Below are positions 43,177 to 49,957 of a DNA stretch of 64,000 nt, one piece after another. This DNA is from Bacteroidetes bacterium ADurb.Bin174 (lineage in GTDB: Bacteria > Bacteroidota > Bacteroidia > Bacteroidales > Paludibacteraceae), in the NCBI GenBank assembly GCA_002070265.1, contig MWCX01000081.1:1-64000 (forward strand). Reading direction: 5' to 3'. Below the pieces are notes generated by a model. The model did no database searches. It had not been told where the DNA came from and saw nothing but the letters and a program-made list of their open reading frames with translations. Numbering within the stretch: position 1 is the first letter of the stretch; every line of letters starts with the position of its first letter. Both the position numbers and the translations under genes were made by a program.

Positions 43177-43184
43177 CAAATTTA
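43177..43184 (-). promoter_or_regulatory. Promoter -7 box of gcvP
   Basis: TAAATTTG on the minus strand, 29 nt before the gcvP ATG; the -33 region is poor. Confidence 0.5.
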
Positions 43185-43210
43185 GGTTATTATTTTCGAT
43201 TCTTCACGCT

Positions 43211-43247
43211 GACCTCACTTATTTTTCGGCTCACCGGACGAGGTCGG
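43211..43247 (-). repeat. Fragment of the 185-bp dispersed repeat (other end)
   Basis: GACCTCACTTATTTTTCGGC and the following TCACCGGACGAGGTCGG match 61880-61915, the GC-rich end of the dispersed repeat. The remainder is missing. Confidence 0.7.
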
Positions 43248-43263
43248 TTTACATGCCGCAGCA

Positions 43264-43333
43264 TGACCCCAGAACTCGAAACCCGTACCCCGGACCACGA
43301 AACCCCGCGACCGCGGAACACGTAACCCCGTCA
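43264..43333. repeat. GC-rich degenerate heptanucleotide array overlapping the tsaB stop
   Basis: Ten in-phase 7-mers: TGACCCC, AGAACTC, GAAACCC, GTACCCC, GGACCAC, GAAACCC, CGCGACC, GCGGAAC, ACGTAAC, CCCGTCA. The last unit contains the tsaB stop codon (TGA on the minus strand). It is the reverse-complement counterpart of the array at 5893-5948. Confidence 0.82.
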
Positions 43334-44026
43334 CACCTGCTTCATTCCCTTTTTCGGTACGGTTGTCTGAAACTCCTTTAGATAGAAAGGTTCGAAGTAA
43401 GCTACATCTTCAAATAAGCCTTGTTTGTATTTCTGAACGACCGGTTCAATCATGTTTTCAGCCAAAGGATGGATGTCTTCTATGAAGTGCGCATTTCGTA
43501 AATTTATGACGGATTTACATTTTGCTGCTCCGTTTCCGAAGAAATAGATGGGAATATTTGCCGGTAAATTGCGATAAGTGTTCTCATTCACTATGGTAGC
43601 TGCTGCGGCTCTGATGACCGCACCTGCTTGATTGTAAACTGCATCGTAAACCTCCATACGCCTCGCATCAATCATGGGTACCCATAAACATTCTTGATTG
43701 TCAGAGTATTGTTTTTTTGCAGCTATCGTCATTATTTCTAATGTGCCGACACTGATGAGTGGAATATCCAAACCGTAGCACAATCCTTTGGCAGTTGAAA
43801 CTCCTATGCGCAAGCCGGTGTAGGAACCTGGTCCGCTACTTACTGCTACGGCATCCAAGGTTTCTCCCATAGATTTTAAATGTTGCAATGCCTCTTGAAT
43901 AAACGGACTCAGCATGGAGGCGTGATTCATACCTTCAGCATTTGATTTGCTGAAAATACAAACTTCATCCTTGCTTAAAACAACGGAACATACATGAGTT
44001 GAGGTTTCAAGATGCAAGATATTCAT
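43331..44026 (-). CDS. tsaB: tRNA threonylcarbamoyladenosine biosynthesis protein TsaB
   Basis: The 231-residue ASKHA-fold protein dimerises with TsaD for t6A37 formation on ANN-decoding tRNAs. The start MNILHLETSTHVCSVVL and the motif AVSSGPGSYTGLRIGVSTAKGL are typical. An upstream in-frame ATG at 44059 would lie at the -7 box (44057-44064), so the ATG at 44026 is chosen. It is divergent from the metallohydrolase gene. The stop codon lies inside a heptad repeat array. Confidence 0.93.
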   Translation of the reverse strand: MNILHLETSTHVCSVVLSKDEVCIFSKSNAEGMNHASMLSPFIQEALQHLKSMGETLDAVAVSSGPGSYTGLRIGVSTAKGLCYGLDIPLISVGTLEIMTIAAKKQYSDNQECLWVPMIDARRMEVYDAVYNQAGAVIRAAAATIVNENTYRNLPANIPIYFFGNGAAKCKSVINLRNAHFIEDIHPLAENMIEPVVQKYKQGLFEDVAYFEPFYLKEFQTTVPKKGMKQV

Positions 44027-44056
44027 CGGTGATGATATTTTTTTAACAAAGTCGTG

Positions 44057-44094
44057 CAAATTTACGATAAATTAGTTTATTAATTTTACCTTTG
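44057..44094. promoter_or_regulatory. Divergent promoters of tsaB and the metallohydrolase operon
   Basis: The minus-strand TAAATTTG at 44057-44064 serves tsaB, and the plus-strand TACCTTTG at 44087-44094 serves the operon starting at 44128. The -33 elements are not obvious for either. Confidence 0.6.
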
Positions 44095-44127
44095 CATGTA
44101 TTTGAGTGATTCTTGAAAGGAAATGAT

Positions 44128-44934
44128 ATGGATAAATTGCGGTTTCAAAGCTTTGCCAGCGGAAGTAGCGGAAATTGTTACTACATCGGCACTGCCCGTA
44201 CCGGCATTTTGATTGACGCAGGAATAGGGGTGAGAACCATCAAGAGAAATTTAAAAGCAATCGGATTGGATGTCAGTAAATTAATGGCTGTTTTCGTAAC
44301 ACATGACCACGCCGACCACATCCGTGCCATTGGTTCGTTGGGCGAAATTCACCACGTACCGGTTTATGCGACCCGGAAAACACATGAAGGTATCAATCGC
44401 TCTTATTGTGTTACGACCAAACTAAACGGTTCGAGACGTTATATTGAAAAAAATGAAACTGTTGAAGTTGGAGCTTTTAGAATAACCGCTTTCCCTGTGT
44501 CACACGATGCAAGCGATAGCGTTGGCTATACAATTGAATACCAGGGAAAAAGATTGACAATTGCCACTGATTTGGGGTATGTTGGTGAAGAAGCCCGCAT
44601 GCATTTAAAATCAGCCAATTATGTGGTCTTTGAAGCTAATTATGATGAGCATTTGTTGTCTATCAGCGATTATCCGGCAGATTTGAAAAGGCGCATTCGG
44701 TCGCATACCGGACATCTTAGTAATACCCAGGCCGGAGAATTTTTAGCCGATAACTACAAAAATCATTTGGATTATATTTTTCTTTGTCATTTAAGTAAAG
44801 AGAATAATCATCCCGATGTAGCTTATACAACTATAAAATCTTGCCTTGAAAGTAAAAATATCAAGGTGGGGGAAGATGTACAAGTCATCACTTTGGAGAG
44901 ACATTCGCCGACAGAGATGATCATGTTTGGTTAA
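44128..44934 (+). CDS. YycJ/WalJ-like MBL-fold metallohydrolase
   Basis: The 268-residue metallo-beta-lactamase-fold protein opens LRFQSFASGSSGNCYYI. It has the metal motif VTHDHADHIRA (about 60-70), His in FPVSHDASDSVGY, Asp in IATDLGYV, and a late His in LCHLSKENNHPD. Members are single-strand DNA or RNA nucleases in some species. The frame is open to a TTG at 44113, but the ATG at 44128 behind AAAGGA is preferred. It leads a plus-strand group: metallohydrolase, glycosyltransferase, pyrC, apbE. Confidence 0.9.
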   Translation: MDKLRFQSFASGSSGNCYYIGTARTGILIDAGIGVRTIKRNLKAIGLDVSKLMAVFVTHDHADHIRAIGSLGEIHHVPVYATRKTHEGINRSYCVTTKLNGSRRYIEKNETVEVGAFRITAFPVSHDASDSVGYTIEYQGKRLTIATDLGYVGEEARMHLKSANYVVFEANYDEHLLSISDYPADLKRRIRSHTGHLSNTQAGEFLADNYKNHLDYIFLCHLSKENNHPDVAYTTIKSCLESKNIKVGEDVQVITLERHSPTEMIMFG

Positions 44935-45036
44935 CAATAAAAAAGTTCATAAAGCGATGCCTTGAACTTGGTTGAAGGACTCGTAAAAATGAGCTGTTTT
45001 AAGATTTTTAATGATAATTCTGCAATCTATAAAATC

Positions 45037-45792
45037 ATGGACAAAAACCTTGTAATTATTCCGACATATAACGAAAAGGAAAATATAGAAAAAATCATTC
45101 GTGCCATATTTTCCCAGAAAATTGCCTTTGAAGTACTTGTCATTGATGACGGCTCGCCTGATGGAACAGCAGCTATCGTGAAAAAGCTGCAACAGGAATT
45201 TCCGGAGACTGTACACTTGTTGGAAAGACCGGGTAAATTAGGACTCGGAACTGCTTATATTACAGGTTTTAAATGGGCTTTGGAACGCGACTATGACTAT
45301 ATCTTCGAAATGGATGCCGATTTCTCTCATAATCCTGCCGACCTGGTAAGATTGCACCATGCATGTAGCAAAGAAGGTGCAGACTTAGCCATCGGCTCGC
45401 GCTATATCAGTGGGGTAAATGTGGTTAACTGGCCTATGGGCAGGGTTCTGATGTCGTATTTCGCTTCTAAATATGTGCGCTTTGTACTGGGGATGAAAGT
45501 CGCTGACACAACCGCCGGATTCAAATGTTACAAAAGAAAGGTATTGGAAACCATTGAATTAGATAAAATTCGCTTTAAAGGATATGCTTTTCAGGTTGAA
45601 ATGAAATTTACCGCCTATAAATGCGGCTTTAAACTGAAAGAGGTGCCTATTATTTTCATCAATCGGGTGGCCGGTGTTTCCAAAATGAGTGGCGGTATAT
45701 TCAACGAAGCTTTCTTGGGAGTTATCAAGCTTAAAATTGAAAGCTGGTTTCGTAAGTATCCGACACCCAAAACAGATCCTGAGCTTAAGTAA
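45037..45792 (+). CDS. Polyprenol-phosphate mannosyltransferase-like GT2 glycosyltransferase
   Basis: The 251-residue GT-A enzyme starts NLVIIPTYNEKENIEKII. It has the nucleotide-sugar motif VLVIDDGSPDGTA and the metal motif FEMDADFSHNP, then GSRYISG. It lacks extra C-terminal membrane helices, so it is the short DPM1-type that transfers mannose (or glucose) to undecaprenyl- or dolichyl-phosphate. The frame is open to 44962, but the ATG at 45037 begins the conserved core. It precedes pyrC by 12 nt. Confidence 0.9.
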   Translation: MDKNLVIIPTYNEKENIEKIIRAIFSQKIAFEVLVIDDGSPDGTAAIVKKLQQEFPETVHLLERPGKLGLGTAYITGFKWALERDYDYIFEMDADFSHNPADLVRLHHACSKEGADLAIGSRYISGVNVVNWPMGRVLMSYFASKYVRFVLGMKVADTTAGFKCYKRKVLETIELDKIRFKGYAFQVEMKFTAYKCGFKLKEVPIIFINRVAGVSKMSGGIFNEAFLGVIKLKIESWFRKYPTPKTDPELK

Positions 45793-45804
45793 TAATAATC
45801 ACAG

Positions 45805-47142
45805 ATGATACTCATAAAAAATGCAACAATCTTCAACGAAAACGAGCGTTTTATAGGTTCCGTTTTGTTGGATGAGGAAAAGATTTCCAAGATCTATCGA
45901 GGCAAAGATATACCTGTTGACCTACAATGTAATGGGGTGATTGAGGCTGACGGATTATGGTTGCTGCCGGGAGTGATTGATGATCAGGTGCATTTTAGAG
46001 AACCCGGATTGACACATAAAGCGGATATCTTTACAGAATCTCAGGCTGCCGTAGCCGGTGGCGTTACCTCTTTTATGGATATGCCCAATACCGTTCCGCA
46101 AACGACCACCATAGATGCTTTAGAAGAAAAATATAAAATGGGGGCGGCAAAATCTTTAGCTAACTACTCCTTTTATATGGGTGCCACCAATGATAATTTG
46201 GACGAGTTGCGGAAGGTAAATCAGGCAGAGGTTTGTGGTATAAAAGTGTTTATGGGTTCATCCACCGGAAATATGTTGGTGGATAACATCAAGACCTTGA
46301 CCGGAATTTTTGCTGAAATTCCCCTGTTGATTGCGACCCATTGCGAAGATGAAAGCGTGATTCGAGCAAACAAAGCCAAATACATTGCCCGGTATGGTGA
46401 AGATTTGTCTGTACATTATCATCCTTACATACGGGATGCGGAAGCCTGTTATCGATCCTCTTCTTTTGCAGTAGAGCTGGCCTCCAAGTACAATACGCGT
46501 TTACACCTGCTACATATATCTACAGCCCGCGAGCTTGACCTTTTCAGTAACAAATTTCCTTTGAGAGAAAAACGCATCACAGCTGAGGTATGCGTGCATC
46601 ATCTGTGGTTTTCGGATCAGGATTATGATGCCTACGGTAACCGTATCAAGTGGAATCCGGCTGTGAAGACCGAGCAGGATAGGCTGGCTTTAATAGATGG
46701 GGTCAATCGGGATTTATTAGACGTGGTAGCTACCGATCATGCGCCGCATTTGTTAAGTGAAAAGGAAGGAAATTGTTTGAAGGCAGCTTCGGGCGGTCCT
46801 TTGGTTCAGTTTTCTTTGCCGGCAATGTTGGAGTTGGCAAAAAAAGGTTATTTTACGGTAGAACAGGTTGTGAGGAAAATGTGTCATGCACCGGCAGAAG
46901 TGTTTAAAATCAGGCAAAGAGGATATATTCGTGAAGGCTTTTATGCTGATTTGGTCTTGGTAAATCCTAAGCAATCTTTAAAAGTGACACCTGATATTAT
47001 TTTGTCAAAATGCGGCTGGTCTCCTTTTGAAGGCAAAACTTTCAGTCACAGCATAGAAAAAACCTGGGTGAATGGTCGGCAAGTTTATGATCAAGGTGTT
47101 GTGAACACTCATATTCGTGGAAAAAGATTGATGTTTGATTAG
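45805..47142 (+). CDS. pyrC: Dihydroorotase
   Basis: The 445-residue amidohydrolase of pyrimidine synthesis interconverts carbamoyl-aspartate and dihydroorotate. The first metal motif reads [10 protein letters not shown], so the usual HxH is Q61-x-H63. His179 (ATHCED), the His in LHLLHIST and the Asp in VATDHAPHL are present. Lys147 in GIKVFM sits where carboxylated lysines occur in hydantoinase and allantoinase relatives. I recall that Bacteroidota enzymes share this DQVHF form, so it is probably active rather than a pseudoenzyme. The apbE gene follows 4 nt after its stop. Confidence 0.92.
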   Translation: MILIKNATIFNENERFIGSVLLDEEKISKIYRGKDIPVDLQCNGVIEADGLWLLPGVIDDQVHFREPGLTHKADIFTESQAAVAGGVTSFMDMPNTVPQTTTIDALEEKYKMGAAKSLANYSFYMGATNDNLDELRKVNQAEVCGIKVFMGSSTGNMLVDNIKTLTGIFAEIPLLIATHCEDESVIRANKAKYIARYGEDLSVHYHPYIRDAEACYRSSSFAVELASKYNTRLHLLHISTARELDLFSNKFPLREKRITAEVCVHHLWFSDQDYDAYGNRIKWNPAVKTEQDRLALIDGVNRDLLDVVATDHAPHLLSEKEGNCLKAASGGPLVQFSLPAMLELAKKGYFTVEQVVRKMCHAPAEVFKIRQRGYIREGFYADLVLVNPKQSLKVTPDIILSKCGWSPFEGKTFSHSIEKTWVNGRQVYDQGVVNTHIRGKRLMFD

Positions 47143-47146
47143 CAGT

Positions 47147-48154
47147 ATGAATAAGATTTGTATTTTTCTATCGGTTTTTGTCTTAGCTTCTTGTCTGATA
47201 AACACTTCACAGTCACCCGAATACACTAAAATTGGCGGCAGAACATTCGGTACCTACTACCACATCACTTATTTACATCCTGAAGGAAAAAATTTGCAGA
47301 ATGAGATTGAAGCAAAACTTCAGGAGTTTGATGCTTCCCTTTCTACCTTTAATAATCAATCTATCATCTCTAAAATTAATAGGAATGAAGATGTGGTGGT
47401 GGATGATTTTTTTATGCAAATGTATGTTGAAGCCGTACGGGTTTCGCAACACACACACGGTGCGTTTGATATTACTGTTGCCCCTTTGGTCAATGCATGG
47501 GGATTTGGTTTTGGTGAAAAAGAACGAAAAGAAACACCGGATGTGGCAGCCATTCTTCCTTATGTGGGATCTCAGAAAATAAGCTTGCAGGATCAGCGCA
47601 TTATAAAAACGGATTCTCGTATCATGCTGGATGCCAGCGCCATTGCTAAAGGACAAGCCGCTGATGTCATTGGGGAGTTACTTGAGGCTGAGGGTTGCAA
47701 AAACTTTATGGTTGAAATTGGCGGTGAAATAAGTTGCAAAGGATTAAATCCCAAGGGTAAAAAATGGCAAATCGGCATTGACCGTCCCGATGAAATTTTG
47801 CTGGAGGAACAGCGACCCTTGCAAACAGTCCTATCGTTGACCGATTGCGGCATGGCAACTTCAGGCAATTATCGTCAGTACTATTATCGGGATGGAAAAA
47901 AATACGCCCACACCATCAATCCCATTACCGGTTATCCGGTTGATCACAATTTATTGAGCGCAACAGTCGTCTCCTCTTCTTCCATGCGTGCCGATGCTTA
48001 CGCAACGGCTTTTATGGTATTGGGTGTTGACAGCAGTCTTGCCATTTGTAATCGCTTACCTGATGTAGCCTGTTATTTGATTGCCGAAGGTGAGGACAAA
48101 AATTACGAAGTATATTACTCCGATGGTTTTTCGGATTTTTTTTCGACTCCATAG
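47147..48154 (+). CDS. apbE: FAD:protein FMN transferase (lipoprotein)
   Basis: The 335-residue lipoprotein (lipobox LASC) of the ApbE family attaches FMN to threonines of exported redox proteins such as Na+-NQR and RNF subunits. The family pattern is clear: FGTYYHITYL, FDITVAPLVNAWGFG, LDASAIAKGQAAD, GGEISCKG and HTINPITGYPV, with the metal-site Asp in SSSSMRADAYATA. The ATG at 47147 lies 4 nt after the pyrC stop and starts the signal peptide; an upstream ATG at 47135 overlaps pyrC. IS copy B has inserted 30 bp after its stop. Confidence 0.94.
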   Translation: MNKICIFLSVFVLASCLINTSQSPEYTKIGGRTFGTYYHITYLHPEGKNLQNEIEAKLQEFDASLSTFNNQSIISKINRNEDVVVDDFFMQMYVEAVRVSQHTHGAFDITVAPLVNAWGFGFGEKERKETPDVAAILPYVGSQKISLQDQRIIKTDSRIMLDASAIAKGQAADVIGELLEAEGCKNFMVEIGGEISCKGLNPKGKKWQIGIDRPDEILLEEQRPLQTVLSLTDCGMATSGNYRQYYYRDGKKYAHTINPITGYPVDHNLLSATVVSSSSMRADAYATAFMVLGVDSSLAICNRLPDVACYLIAEGEDKNYEVYYSDGFSDFFSTP

Positions 48155-48177
48155 GTGCTTTTTTCTGGGATAGCACC
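48154..48177. repeat. Small hairpin after apbE, next to the IS target site
   Basis: GGTGCT (48154-48159) and AGCACC (48172-48177) pair with a 12-nt loop. The target-site copy AAAATA begins 2 nt later. Confidence 0.5.
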
Positions 48178-48184
48178 AAAAATA

Positions 48185-49881
48185 GGGATATTCGTTTAAT
48201 TCAAATTTTAGAGCAAGATTGATAGAGATCTCATAATAATATCAGTCTTGCTTTTTCCTTTTTTTGAAGTTTTTCTTTTTTGTTGGTGTTTTTCGGATTT
48301 TTTCGACTTAAAATCAAACAACAAGACATAGGAATTCGGAAGAACTAAAACATAGCCCCTCTTTTGTGATTTTTGGTTGTTGTCAAGCTGATTGCTTTCG
48401 GCTTTTTTCCTCTATTTTTTCAATCATTTTCACAGCATTAGCAGTGTGAATGCCGAAAAATATCCAAAGTAGTTCGGTTGCCTGCTTGCGTGCTCTGACT
48501 TTAAGAAGTGAGTAGTGAAGCTTTTGTGTCCCGAAGCTACCCTCCAATCGTGTCGCTCGCTCAAGACTTAGGGCACGGCGAAGCAGCTTCCGCTCTTTTT
48601 CATCCTTTGCCGGCTTGCCTTTGCGTACAAAGGAGGTGTGAATACCATTACGCGTGCAAAACTTACGATTTTCATTGGTACCGTAAATGCCATCTGCGGC
48701 CAATGCTCTCACACGGACTTTCATCAACCTTTGATGTAGAAAAACACCCTGCTTCAAGCGTATGCCCTCGTTGAATGCACCGTAGGAAATACGTTCGATA
48801 AAAGATATACCGTCTATCTGGATATTATTGCATTTAGCACCAAACTCTACACTTTTGGTCTCTTTACCCCTGACAATGGGGCGGATGTAAGGCTTGTGGA
48901 CACTGACAATACGATCAGATACTTTCTCTCCTTCAAATACTTGTTCCTGCTGTACCTTGATAGTTTCTATTGTAGATAAACGTCTGCGAAAATCAGGAGT
49001 CAAGTTTAATTGCTTCCCATGTTCTTCCAGCAGAGAGTTCATCTGTCCCAAAAGTTTTCCCAGGAGTTGTTTTAACCGGCGTGCAATTGATTTTTTCTTT
49101 GCTCGCTTCATGTTGTTTTTTCGTCTTTTGCTGTATGAATGATAAGCTTTGCGTACATCATTGTATTTATTACGGGGACGCCGAATACCGAGTTCCTTGC
49201 AAAATGCAACCATACGGGTATGGAGCCAGTGGACACACTCCCACATCAGCTTGATATCCGTGGGAAAACGCATGTGTGTTTCATAGCAAGTTGCATCCAT
49301 CATGCATACGTGAAAGTTTTCCAAATAAGGTCTCCAACAATCGGCAAGAACCTGTTGTGCAGCATCAATGTCCAACAGATCGGCTATCTCGACACGAATA
49401 TCACTTACTATCTTGTAGTTGGTCAGTGGAAATTGAGGATGGATGCTTATGCCACAAAACAGTTGGTAATGAATGTTACCATTCAAATGTTCGATAAGTT
49501 CGGAATCAGAAAAATTAGTGTAGGATTTTAATAACATCAAAGCTACTTTCCCCTCAGCGGTAAAATAGCTTTTGCGTCCACGTACGTTATCTTTCAATCC
49601 GATGCTTCTACAGAAATCCGAAAATGGAAATGCTTGATAGAGTTTACCCAGTTCACTCGAATAAAAGCTTTCACGATAGCTTGCATAAATATCAAATTCT
49701 GTAAAACCTAACGTGGGTTGTAATTGGGAAATTTTTTGTACTTTTGCCATATCTTTTCTGGTTAATTACCCCCGTTTTGAGCCTCTAACTGCAAATACGA
49801 GGGAATATCCAAAGATACAAAAAAGCCAACTATCTCACAATGATTTAGTTGGCTTAATTTTAGTTAATTAATGAATATCCC
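48185..49881 (-). mobile_element. Insertion sequence copy B, apparently identical to copy A, TSD AAAATA
   Basis: It has the same termini, GGGATATTC...GAATATCCC, and the same 1697-bp length as 37484-39180. It is flanked by AAAATA at 48179-48184 and 49882-49887. It inserted between the apbE hairpin and the rpsA terminator hairpin, in the T-tract of the latter. Both copies lie in the same orientation, 10,701 bp apart. Confidence 0.93.
48383..49750 (-). CDS. IS transposase, DDE type, copy B
   Basis: The 455-residue protein is identical to the transposase at 37682-39049, with the same catalytic Asp152, second Asp and Glu motifs and an intact frame. Identity at the protein level, and at every nucleotide stretch I compared, points to recent transposition or gene conversion. 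Its promoter is at 49810-49840. Confidence 0.95.
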   Translation of the reverse strand: MAKVQKISQLQPTLGFTEFDIYASYRESFYSSELGKLYQAFPFSDFCRSIGLKDNVRGRKSYFTAEGKVALMLLKSYTNFSDSELIEHLNGNIHYQLFCGISIHPQFPLTNYKIVSDIRVEIADLLDIDAAQQVLADCWRPYLENFHVCMMDATCYETHMRFPTDIKLMWECVHWLHTRMVAFCKELGIRRPRNKYNDVRKAYHSYSKRRKNNMKRAKKKSIARRLKQLLGKLLGQMNSLLEEHGKQLNLTPDFRRRLSTIETIKVQQEQVFEGEKVSDRIVSVHKPYIRPIVRGKETKSVEFGAKCNNIQIDGISFIERISYGAFNEGIRLKQGVFLHQRLMKVRVRALAADGIYGTNENRKFCTRNGIHTSFVRKGKPAKDEKERKLLRRALSLERATRLEGSFGTQKLHYSLLKVRARKQATELLWIFFGIHTANAVKMIEKIEEKSRKQSA

Positions 49882-49886
49882 AAAAT

Positions 49887-49921
49887 AAGAAAGGAGAGAA
49901 CTTTCAATTCTCTCCTTTCTT
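49887..49921 (-). terminator. Intrinsic terminator of rpsA
   Basis: AAGAAAGGAGAGA (49887-49899) and TCTCTCCTTTCTT (49909-49921) form a 13-bp perfect stem with a 9-nt loop. On the minus strand it is followed by ATTTT, which is the duplicated IS target AAAATA. Confidence 0.85.
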
Positions 49922-49957
49922 TATAATCAAACTCTTTTGAAAACTTTCTTTCAAGGA

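Noticed and set aside
37484-49881. Composite transposon
   Set aside because: Each IS has its own different 6-bp target duplication, so the bracketed block did not move as a unit into this site.
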